Assembly: GCA_037045355.1 (NCBI GenBank)
Contig: JBAOHO010000026.1
Span: forward strand, 186,001-250,000
Direction: 5' to 3'
DNA from: Candidatus Nanopelagicales bacterium
GTDB taxonomy: Bacteria > Actinomycetota > Actinomycetes > S36-B12 > GCA-2699445
Length of the DNA stretch: 64,000 bases
Shown here: positions 8,813-16,015 of the stretch, piece by piece
Position numbering within the stretch: the stretch's first letter is position 1
Layout of the letters: the number at the start of each line of letters is the position of its first letter
Translations under genes and position numbers: made by a program
Notes under the pieces: generated by a model
Seen by the model: only the letters and a program-made list of their open reading frames with translations
The model's database searches: none
Told to the model about the DNA's origin: nothing

Positions 8813-9540
8813 CTCCGCCCGTCGCGGCCTCGCCCGGCACGGTTCTCGTCGTCGATGACGAGGAGCCATTGGCGCGAGTGGTCGCCTCCTATCTGGCGGC
8901 GGAGGGGTTCGTCGTCGCGGTTGCGCACGATGGTCCGTCCGCGGTTGAGGCTGCCCGAACCGATCTTCCAGAGCTGATCGTCCTTGACATCATGCTGCCG
9001 GGATTCGACGGTGTCGAGGTCTGTCGGCGGGTACGCACGTTCAGCGACTGCTACATCGTGATGCTGACGGCACGTGACGACGAGATCGACAAGATCGTCG
9101 GCCTATCGGTGGGAGCCGATGACTACCTGGTCAAGCCGTTCTCGCCGCGTGAGCTCATGGCCCGGGTGCGCGCCATGCTTCGGCGGCCCCGGACCATCGG
9201 ACCTGCCCCCGCGGATCCCGACCGTCCCGCCAGCTCCGATGTGCGGGTGCTCGCCGATCTTGTGGTCGATCCAACCGCCCGCAAGGTCTGGGTCGCCGAT
9301 CGTGAGCTGGATCTCACCCGCACGGAGTTCGACCTGTTGGACACTCTGACAGCCAGCCCGCGGCGGGCATTCACCCGCCGCCAACTCATCGACTCCGTAT
9401 GGGGGCCGGACTGGTACGGCGACGAACATATCGTCGACGTCCACATCGGTCACTTGCGCCGCAAGTTGGTCGATGATGCGTCGGAGCCGCGGTTCATCCG
9501 AACCGTGCGCGGTGTCGGATATGGCATGGTGACGTCGTGA
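8809..9540 (+). CDS. OmpR/PhoB-family response regulator
   Basis: 243 residues. Receiver domain at ~10-125 with acidic pocket Asp16-Asp17, phosphoacceptor Asp60 in VLDIMLPG and conserved Lys109 in VKPF; winged-helix DNA-binding domain at ~148-240 ending in FIRTVRGVGYGM. The GTG start overlaps the SHOCT stop by 4 bases; its own stop overlaps the kinase GTG by 4 bases. The divergent oxidase operon and the inverted repeat at 8445-8486 suggest that it regulates copper resistance and its own operon, as CopR/CusR-type regulators do. Confidence 0.93.
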   Translation: MTPPVAASPGTVLVVDDEEPLARVVASYLAAEGFVVAVAHDGPSAVEAARTDLPELIVLDIMLPGFDGVEVCRRVRTFSDCYIVMLTARDDEIDKIVGLSVGADDYLVKPFSPRELMARVRAMLRRPRTIGPAPADPDRPASSDVRVLADLVVDPTARKVWVADRELDLTRTEFDLLDTLTASPRRAFTRRQLIDSVWGPDWYGDEHIVDVHIGHLRRKLVDDASEPRFIRTVRGVGYGMVTS

Positions 9541-10664
9541 GACGGCCGGTCGGGCTGGCGACCAGGCTGTTCAGCGCCCAGATGATCGTCATCCTCGTCG
9601 CAGGGGTGACCGTCGCGGTGACTGTGGCACTCGTCGCCCCGAGCCTGTTTCTGGAGCATCTCGACATGACCGGCGAGGACTCTCCGACGGTGCAGGAACA
9701 CGCTCGCGAGGCGTTCGAGTCGTCCGTGGGTGTGGCGTTCCTGGCGGCCGCATCCGCAGCGGTGATCGCTGCAGTGCTGCTGTCGTGGTTCCTGTCCCGG
9801 CGAGTCGGCAGACCGGTGGAGGAACTGGCCGCAGCCGCCGAGACAATCGCCTCCGGCACCTATGACATCTCGGTACCGGAGACCGGGTTCGGGCCCGAAC
9901 TGTCGGCGTTGTCGAAGGCGTTCCAGCAGATGGCCGATGACCTGGCCGCCACTGATGCGGCCCGCGGCAGGTTGTTGGCCGATCTAGCTCATGAACTGCG
10001 CACTCCGCTGGCGACCCTCGAGGTCCATATCGACGGGATGGAAGACGGAATCGTTTCTCCCAGTAGGGAGACCTTCGATGTCATGAGGGCGCAGGTCGTC
10101 CGCCTGCGCCGGCTGGCGAGTGATATCAAGCTCACCGCCGCAGCGCAGGAGCACGCGCTCGATCTGCATCCGCGAACCATCCCGGTGGCGGACCTGATCA
10201 GGACGGCCTGCACCGCCGCAGCCCCTCGATACGCAGCCCGCAACGTGGACCTCCGTTGCGGATCGCTCAGTCCGGCTGCCACGGTTACGGTGGACCCCGA
10301 CCGGATGCAGCAAGTCCTCGCCAACCTGTTGGACAACGCTTTGCGACACACACATCCGGGCGGATCTGTGACGGTTACCGTCACAGTTAGCACAGCAACG
10401 GTGCTTGTCTCGATAGTCGACACCGGCGATGGAATCCCAGCCGACCAGCTCGAGGCCATTTTCGAGCGCTTCCATCGCGTCGACCCGGCTCGGAGCAGTC
10501 AGGCGGAGGGTGGCAGCGGCTTGGGTCTCACGATCGCGCGCGCCATCGTCGACGACCAGCACGGCATCCTCACCGCGAACAGCCCTGGGCCCGGCTGTGG
10601 CGCCACATTCACCCTGGCGCTGCCAAGGAATCCTGCCGCGTCTGATCCGTCGCCCAACGCTTGA
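9537..10664 (+). CDS. Sensor histidine kinase
   Basis: 375 residues. Two membrane helices (~15-37 and ~65-86) enclose a short external loop of ~28 residues, followed by HAMP (~87-140), HisKA with phosphorylated His152 in AHELRTPL, and HATPase_c with N-box DNALRH, DTGDGIP and GGSGLGL. The external loop is too short for a folded ligand domain. It pairs with the response regulator, with which it shares a 4-base overlap. No Cys and few Met/His in the loop, so how it would sense copper is unclear. Confidence 0.92.
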   Translation: MRRPVGLATRLFSAQMIVILVAGVTVAVTVALVAPSLFLEHLDMTGEDSPTVQEHAREAFESSVGVAFLAAASAAVIAAVLLSWFLSRRVGRPVEELAAAAETIASGTYDISVPETGFGPELSALSKAFQQMADDLAATDAARGRLLADLAHELRTPLATLEVHIDGMEDGIVSPSRETFDVMRAQVVRLRRLASDIKLTAAAQEHALDLHPRTIPVADLIRTACTAAAPRYAARNVDLRCGSLSPAATVTVDPDRMQQVLANLLDNALRHTHPGGSVTVTVTVSTATVLVSIVDTGDGIPADQLEAIFERFHRVDPARSSQAEGGSGLGLTIARAIVDDQHGILTANSPGPGCGATFTLALPRNPAASDPSPNA

Positions 10665-10675
10665 GGCGCAAACGG

Positions 10676-10720
10676 CGACTCCCGGTCACTGTCCACAGGG
10701 CGGACGGCGACCGGGAGTCG
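10676..10720. terminator. Hairpin between convergent kinase and Rpf-like genes
   Basis: Perfect 12-base arms CGACTCCCGGTC (10676-10687) and GACCGGGAGTCG (10709-10720) with a 21-base loop, 12 bases after the kinase stop and 17 before the end of the opposite gene. There is no T-run on either side, as is common for terminators in high-GC actinobacteria. It could serve both directions. Confidence 0.7.
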
Positions 10721-10736
10721 TCATGAGTGCGTTGCC

Positions 10737-11183
10737 TCAGGCGCAGCTCCAGGGCCCCCATCCGGAGCGCTGGTGCAGTTTCCAGGCGATGTGATCCTGA
10801 GCGAACTTCGGTGCCTTGTTGGCGGCTGACGCATACCTGCCACCACCGGCTCCGCGCCAAGTGCTGTCCAGGAACTGCCACGCCCCCTTGTAGGGACCGT
10901 CGACCATGTTGTAGTCGAAGCCCGACTCACACTTGATCACCGAGCGGGACTTGGGAGTCGCTGCCCAGCGCTTGGCCTTGGCGATCTCTTCAAGTTGCCG
11001 CTTGTTGAGGTCCCACCTCTGGACCTTCTTCCACGGGATCGGGGCGCCGTTCTTGAAGGTCTTGACCTTGGGGGCGGGAGCTTGGGGAGCAGCATCGGCG
11101 GCTGACGCGGCCGTCGGACCGACGGCTACCGCGGCGACACTGATCAGCCCGGCCACGGGCAGGGCGATGAGTGAGCGGCGCAT
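10737..11183 (-). CDS. Secreted Rpf-like transglycosylase
   Basis: 148 residues. Signal peptide to about residue 28 (ASA), a short linker, then a transglycosylase-like domain with the catalytic Glu in KCESGFDYN and the following YKGAWQFLDSTW, ending in WGPWSCA. The paired Cys residues (in KCES and at the C-terminus) match the Rpf fold disulfide. Rpf proteins cleave peptidoglycan glycan strands and stimulate growth resumption. The ATG (top base 11183) shares one base with the stop of the upstream paralogue (TGATG), so translation is coupled. An ATG further upstream is in frame but has no signal peptide logic. Confidence 0.85.
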   Translation of the reverse strand: MRRSLIALPVAGLISVAAVAVGPTAASAADAAPQAPAPKVKTFKNGAPIPWKKVQRWDLNKRQLEEIAKAKRWAATPKSRSVIKCESGFDYNMVDGPYKGAWQFLDSTWRGAGGGRYASAANKAPKFAQDHIAWKLHQRSGWGPWSCA

Positions 11184-11623
11184 CAGGCGCAACCCCACGG
11201 GCCCCAGCCCTGCTTCTTCCACAGACGCCAGGCGGTGAGGTCCTGAGCCCACTTGGGAGCGCGATCGGCAGTACGGGCGAAACGGCCACCCCCGGAGCCG
11301 AGCCAGGTGCCGTAGGCGAACTGGTAGGCGCCGTAGTAGCCGTTGCCGGTGTTGATCTTGTAGTTGCCGCCGGACTCACACTGGCGCACGGAACGCGCCT
11401 TGGGGCTGTCGGCCCACTTGATGGCCTGAGCGATCTTCTGCAGCTCCCAACCCTTGAGGTTGTACTGCTCGAAGTGCTTCTCGGAGACGGGGCGGCCCTT
11501 CTTGTAGGACTGCAGGCTCGCGGCGCTGTCGTTGGCGCTCGCTGTGGTGATGGCGGGGCCGGCGGTGAGCGCGGCGACACCCATCAGGGCAGCGGTGGGC
11601 ATGGCGATAGCGACTTTTCGCAC
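11183..11623 (-). CDS. Secreted Rpf-like transglycosylase
   Basis: 146 residues. Signal peptide ending ASA near residue 30, then the Rpf-like domain with QCESGGNYKINTGNGYYGAYQF (catalytic Glu in CESGG) and C-terminal WGPWGCA. It is a paralogue of the gene directly downstream and ends with the same WGPW-x-CA motif; the two share a single base. The GTG start is preceded by AAGGA. It has a long leader region, discussed separately, with several possible hairpins. Confidence 0.87.
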   Translation of the reverse strand: MRKVAIAMPTAALMGVAALTAGPAITTASANDSAASLQSYKKGRPVSEKHFEQYNLKGWELQKIAQAIKWADSPKARSVRQCESGGNYKINTGNGYYGAYQFAYGTWLGSGGGRFARTADRAPKWAQDLTAWRLWKKQGWGPWGCA

Positions 11624-12018
11624 GTTGATCCTTCTTCGTCGTTCCCCGGCAGAGGGGCTTCGGAGGTCCCCTTGCGCCGGGAGCCTTGGGTGGGCTCCAC
11701 CGCACTGTCGGGGCGGTCAGCGGGGTTGTCCCGCCCCGGTCAACTGCCCGAGCCATGTCGGGTGAAACCGGTGTCTGCGACCGTACGCTGTGTCGCAGAA
11801 TCGTCTCAACTGCTACTCGTGTGAGTCACATCACTTGTCGGTTTTGTCCCAGTGCCCACCGGGAGTGGTAGTCAAACTCCGCCCTTCGGGGGCCTGTGGG
11901 GAGAGTCGCTGCGGTTTCCCTATGACCCACGCCACGGCGCCACACCGACTCGTCTCGCCGTTTATCGGACGCCGCTGAGAGGTGTTGAGAGCGACCGAGG
12001 GGGTACCCGGCGGCCGGG
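11624..12018. other. 395-base gap: structured leader of the Rpf-like operon
   Basis: On the minus strand, between about 11770 and the start at 11623, several stems can form: CGGGGCGG with CCGCCCCG (plus 11711-11736), GGAGCC with GGCTCC (11680-11698), and AGGGGC/GGAC with GTCCCCT (11652-11672). Rpf genes in actinobacteria are often controlled by a c-di-AMP (ydaO) riboswitch. I looked for its GGGGTGAA and GACAGCTAAC cores and did not find them. The 3' half (11830-12018), behind peptide deformylase, shows no gene I can support. Confidence 0.4.
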
Positions 12019-12567
12019 TCAGCGTTCGGCCATCAGCTTCGCGTGCGCCTTGAGTACCTTGCGTCGTGCTTTGGCGGTCAGCCGGTCGATGTACAACATC
12101 CCGTTGAGGTGATCGGTCTCGTGTTGCAGGCAGCGGGCCAGCAGCCCCGTGCCGGTAACGCGGAGCGGCGTTCCGACTTCGTCGACGCCGGTCACACTCA
12201 CCGACTCGAGTCGGGCCAGTGGTGCGTGCTGAGCGAGCACGGACAGGCAGCCTTCGTCGTCCTCCTCCAGGCGCCGCTCCGAGAGTTCGGGGAGTTCGAG
12301 GACGGGATTGATGACAACCCCGCGGCGGCGCACATGGTCGGCGTCCGGACAGTCGTACACGAATACGCGGGAACTGATCCCGATCTGGTTGGCTGCCAGA
12401 CCCACACCCTCGGCCTCGTACATGCTGGCGAACATGTCGGCGATGAGTTGAACGAGGTCGTCGTCGAACGCTTCGACAACCGCGCACGGTGACGAGAGCA
12501 CGGGGTCCCCGACCTGGACGATGGGGTGCACTCGGCCGGTTCGACCGGCGAATCCTGGTGTGCTCAC
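12019..12567 (-). CDS. def: Peptide deformylase
   Basis: 182 residues, normal for the family. Removes the formyl group from new proteins. All three motifs are intact: GVGLAANQ (54-61), EGCLSV with metal ligand Cys107, and QHETDHLNG with His149, Glu150 and His153. The GTG start has a -10-like CACAGT (12574-12579) 6 bases upstream and no Shine-Dalgarno, implying a leaderless message. It is divergent from the sugar dehydrogenase gene. Confidence 0.95.
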   Translation of the reverse strand: MSTPGFAGRTGRVHPIVQVGDPVLSSPCAVVEAFDDDLVQLIADMFASMYEAEGVGLAANQIGISSRVFVYDCPDADHVRRRGVVINPVLELPELSERRLEEDDEGCLSVLAQHAPLARLESVSVTGVDEVGTPLRVTGTGLLARCLQHETDHLNGMLYIDRLTAKARRKVLKAHAKLMAER

Positions 12568-12573
12568 CGGTCA

Positions 12574-12579
12574 ACTGTG
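12574..12579 (-). promoter_or_regulatory. -10 hexamer of def (leaderless)
   Basis: CACAGT on the minus strand, 6 bases before the GTG start. Matches positions 2 and 6 of TANNNT. Confidence 0.45.
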
Positions 12580-12648
12580 CCATGTGCTCCCGCATGTCGC
12601 GGCCCGCCCCCGGACCGTTGTGGGCGTGCCGATGAGGTGGGGCGCGGG

Positions 12649-12654
12649 CACACT
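12649..12654 (+). promoter_or_regulatory. -10 hexamer of the sugar dehydrogenase gene (leaderless)
   Basis: CACACT ends 6 bases before the GTG at 12661. Supports that GTG over the in-frame upstream ATG at 12526, which lies inside the def coding region. Confidence 0.45.
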
Positions 12655-12660
12655 GGAGCG

Positions 12661-13767
12661 GTGATCTCGCGCGCGGTTCCGATGGTGGTGTCGGCTGTCT
12701 TGCTGGCGGCGTGCTCCACCCCTGGTGGTGACCCGACCGCCCCGGCAGAGTCCGCCGGGCAAACTCCGACGCAGACGGCTCCTGCGCAGACCGGTCCCTT
12801 CGAGATTGGAACGGTGTCACGCAGCCTGGCGGTTCCCTGGGCCATGGCCGCCCTACCGGACGGCAACGTCCTGGTCACGTTGCGGGATGCCGGAACGGTT
12901 GCGTTGATCGAGCCTCAGGACCGTTCTGCTCCGGCCGGCACGATCACTGGGGTGGTTCCCGGCGGAGAAGGCGGCCTTCTGGGAATCGCGGTCCCGCCTG
13001 GGCAGTCCGCCCGTTCGGTGTTCGTGTACTACACAGCGGCTGACGACAACCGGGTGGCCCGACTGTCGTGGGACGGAACGTCCTTGTCGCAGCAGCGGGA
13101 CATCTTCACCGGCATCCCGAAGGAGCAGATCCACAACGGGGGCCGGATCGCTTTCGGCCCGGACGGGTACCTCTACGTCGCCACCGGGGACGCCGGTCAG
13201 CGGGACCTGGCCCAGGACCCCGCCAGTCTTGCGGGCAAGATCTTGCGCATCACCGCTGACGGAGAGCCCGCTGCGGACAATCCGGACCCCACGTCCCCGG
13301 TGTACTCGCTGGGTCATCGCAACGTCCAAGGGCTGGCGTGGGACTCCGCTGGTCGCCTGTGGGCCAGTGAGTTCGGCGAGAACGATGTCGATGAGCTCAA
13401 CCTCATCGTGGCGGGCGGCAACTACGGATGGCCGATGTGTGAAGGTCCCTGCGAGCGTCCTGGGGTCATCAACCCGAAGGCCATCTGGTCTCCGACTGCC
13501 ACCGCGAGCCCCAGTGGCATGGCGATCTCCCAAGGTTCGGCGTGGGTCGCCTCCCTGCGCGGCGAGGTCTTGTACGAGATCCCCCTCGATGGCACCGACG
13601 CCGGGGAGCCGCGAGCCTGGTTCGGATCCGAGTACGGTCGGCTGCGAGATGTCCTGGCCCGTCCGGGTGGTCGGTTGTGGTTGGCCACGAACAACACCGA
13701 CGGCCGAGGTGAGCCTCGGGAGACGGACGACCGCGTCATCGCCGTGGAGTTGCCGCGCGCTGAGTGA
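12661..13767 (+). CDS. PQQ-type glucose/sorbosone dehydrogenase-like lipoprotein
   Basis: 368 residues. Lipoprotein signal with lipobox LLAAC (Cys ~19), then a six-bladed beta-propeller of the GSDH family: PWAMAALPDG, GGEGGLLGIAV, the conserved HNGGRIAFGPDGYLYVATGDAG, LGHRNVQGLAW, SEFGENDVDELN and NYGWPMCEG. Enzymes of this family oxidise aldose sugars with pyrroloquinoline quinone outside the cell; no PQQ biosynthesis gene lies in the window, so the cofactor source is open. Divergent from def. Confidence 0.87.
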   Translation: MISRAVPMVVSAVLLAACSTPGGDPTAPAESAGQTPTQTAPAQTGPFEIGTVSRSLAVPWAMAALPDGNVLVTLRDAGTVALIEPQDRSAPAGTITGVVPGGEGGLLGIAVPPGQSARSVFVYYTAADDNRVARLSWDGTSLSQQRDIFTGIPKEQIHNGGRIAFGPDGYLYVATGDAGQRDLAQDPASLAGKILRITADGEPAADNPDPTSPVYSLGHRNVQGLAWDSAGRLWASEFGENDVDELNLIVAGGNYGWPMCEGPCERPGVINPKAIWSPTATASPSGMAISQGSAWVASLRGEVLYEIPLDGTDAGEPRAWFGSEYGRLRDVLARPGGRLWLATNNTDGRGEPRETDDRVIAVELPRAE

Positions 13768-13860
13768 CGCGAAGCGGTGTGAGCCGCATCATGGCCATCG
13801 CCTTCTGAGGACGGAGGACGGGCTTGCGCGGGAATGCTCTCGGACTCACACTCGTTGTGT

Positions 13861-13878
13861 TAGTTGAACATTCAACTA
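13861..13878. promoter_or_regulatory. MarR-type palindromic operator before pirin
   Basis: TAGTTGAACATTCAACTA, a perfect palindrome (8-base arms, 2-base centre) 15 bases before the pirin ATG. The TTGAA/TTCAA half sites fit operators of MarR-family regulators, which often control pirin genes. No MarR gene is present in the window, so the regulator would act from elsewhere. Confidence 0.7.
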
Positions 13879-13893
13879 GGAACTGGAGGAGCG

Positions 13894-14858
13894 ATGCCCG
13901 CCGCCACCGCCGACACCCTCACCTTGCCGAGACTCGACGTCGCACCCGACGCGCGACCGCGACCGTCAAGTCCGTGACCTCGGCCCCGCAAGGCTTCGAG
14001 GGCGAGGGCTTCCCGGTACGCCGGGCCTTCGCCGGCGTCGATCCCAGAGACATCGACCCGTTCATCATGATGGATCAGATGGGTGAGGTGGAGTACGCAC
14101 CGGGAGAGCCCAAGGGCACCCCTTGGCACCCACACCGCGGCTTCGAGACGTTCACCTACCTGATCGACGGACGGTTCCTGCACCAGGACTCGCATGGAGG
14201 CGGCGGCACCATACTCGAGGGTGGAACCCAGTACATGACGGCGGGCGACGGAATCCTGCACATCGAGACCCCGCCGGAGGACCTCGTGATGTCCGGAGGG
14301 CTCTTCCACGGAATCCAACTGTGGATCAACCTCCCGCGGGAGATGAAGCGGGTCGCACCGCAGTACCAGGACCTGCAGGGCCGCGAATCCGCCATGGTGT
14401 CGACCGCAGATGGTGGGGCCCTGGTCCGAGTCCTCGCCGGCGAGTTGAGCGGTCACCGCGGCCCGGGCATCTCACACACCCCCTTGGTCATCACGCATCT
14501 GACTGTGGCTCCAGGAGCCCGTGTCGAACTCCCCTGGAGACCGGACTTCAATGCGCTCGCCTACGTGTTGGCCGGGTCGGGAACCGTCGGAGCCGAACAG
14601 CGTCCCATTCGCATGGGCCAGACCGCCGTGTTCGGCCCGGGCGACTCGGTTGTCGTGGAGGCCAACGCCCAGCAGGACTCCCGTTCACCCGACATGGAGG
14701 TCTTTTTGATCGGTGGCGTTCCGCTGCGGGAGCCGGTGTTCCAGTACGGTCCCTTCGTCATGAGCACGCGCGATGAGGTGATCGAGGCGTTTGAGGACTA
14801 CCAGTCTGGCCGCTTCGGCAGGATTCCCACCGACGCGATCCAGCCCCACCGCGCCTAG
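13894..14858 (+). CDS. Pirin family protein, frameshifted near the N-terminus
   Basis: About 321 residues if read through. Cupin protein with the pirin metal site: HPHRGFET and, further on, HIETPPED with the surrounding GDGILH. Some bacterial pirins are quercetinases, others bind enzymes; which applies is unknown. The best start is ATG 13894 with GGAGGAG just before it. That frame gives a typical pirin N-terminus (MPAATADTLTLPRL) but stops at TGA 13975, while the conserved body (from TVKSVTSAPQGF) is in another frame. One missing base near 13950-13962 restores the gene. This is the only break in the window in the minus-one sense. A MarR-type palindrome precedes it. Confidence 0.85.
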
Positions 14859-14995
14859 CCGGGGCGAAGTCAGGCGGGTAGTCCCACACCCAGGGTGGTC
14901 GGCGCAGTGCACGCGATCAAGTCCGGGTCAGGAGCAGGCCCTGCCTCCGCGACCGCGAAGGATGAGCCATCCTGGACGGGAGCGGGAGGAACACC

Positions 14996-16015
14996 ATGTC
15001 CATCGGGCGAAGCGTCGTGGTCGCGTTCTTCGCGGCGGCCGCGCTGATGGTGGTATCGGCCTGCACCACGATCCCGCCGCCTCCCGAGGAGGTGGAGGTC
15101 GGTGGTCCGGTGCGAGTCGGCCTGGTGACCGACGTCGGGGGGTTCAAGGACCGTTCGTTCAACGAGTTGGCGCTGCAGGGTCTGCGCCGCGCCGAGACCG
15201 AACTCGGCGCCATCGGCGAGCCCGTTCAGACGTGGTCCGAAGCCGACTACTTCGCGAGCCTGCGTCGACTCGCTCGCAATGACAATGACCTCGTCATCGG
15301 CGTCGGTTTCCTCATGGCTGATGCGATGGCCCAGGTTGCCCGCGAATTCCCCGATACCGACTTCGCCATCATCGATGTCTCGCAGGCGGACCTGCTGGGT
15401 GCACCGCCCAACGTCCTGGGGTTGTTGTTCGACGAGTCCCAGGCGGGGTATCTCGCTGGGTATCTCGCCGCCATGGTGGCGATGGACCGCAGTGAACGCC
15501 CCGTCATCTCCGCTGTCGGCGGCCGGCGAATCCCACCGGTCCAGCACTACCTTGCGGGATACCGCACCGGCGCTGCCGACTCCGAACCGCAGGTGCGCGT
15601 CCAGGTGGACTATGCAGGTACGTTTCTGCACCGGCCACTGTGTCGCCGGATCGCCGAGCGGCAGATCGCGCGGGGGTCCCAGGTTCTGTTCGCTGCGGCT
15701 GGAAAGTGCGGCCTGGGGGCCCTGGATGCCGCGGACAGAGCCGGAATACTCGGAGTCGGCGTGGACGCCGATCAGTCCTTTCTGGGCGACCACATGTTGA
15801 CTTCCGCCACCAAGGGCGTGGATGTCGCGGTGTTCGACACCATCGCCTCGGTGACGGATGGCACCTTCACGGGTGGCCGTGACGTGCTGTTCGAACTGGA
15901 TGGAGGTGGCGTGGGACTGGGAGAGATCTCGAAGGATGGCGCCGAGTACAGCCAGCAACTCGAGTTGATCGCTGATCAGGTGGCTGCCGGGAAGATCGAC
16001 ACGACGCGGCCATGA
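14996..16015 (+). CDS. BMP-family substrate-binding lipoprotein
   Basis: 339 residues. Lipobox VVSAC (Cys ~23), then a PnrA/BMP-type periplasmic-binding fold: VGLVTDVGGFKDRSFNE, the ligand-contact Asp and Phe of that motif, IIDVSQAD, and GYLAGYLAAM. Family members bind purine nucleosides or related ligands for an ABC importer. No permease or ATPase genes are adjacent, so it may work with a distant importer. ATG 14996 has GGGAGG 6 bases upstream. Ends directly against the convergent SUMF1 gene. Confidence 0.87.
   Translation: MSIGRSVVVAFFAAAALMVVSACTTIPPPPEEVEVGGPVRVGLVTDVGGFKDRSFNELALQGLRRAETELGAIGEPVQTWSEADYFASLRRLARNDNDLVIGVGFLMADAMAQVAREFPDTDFAIIDVSQADLLGAPPNVLGLLFDESQAGYLAGYLAAMVAMDRSERPVISAVGGRRIPPVQHYLAGYRTGAADSEPQVRVQVDYAGTFLHRPLCRRIAERQIARGSQVLFAAAGKCGLGALDAADRAGILGVGVDADQSFLGDHMLTSATKGVDVAVFDTIASVTDGTFTGGRDVLFELDGGGVGLGEISKDGAEYSQQLELIADQVAAGKIDTTRP

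Noticed and set aside
11624..11830. ydaO (c-di-AMP) riboswitch before the Rpf-like genes
   Set aside because: GGGGTGAA and GACAGCTAAC cores are absent on the minus strand; kept only as a structured leader of unknown type.
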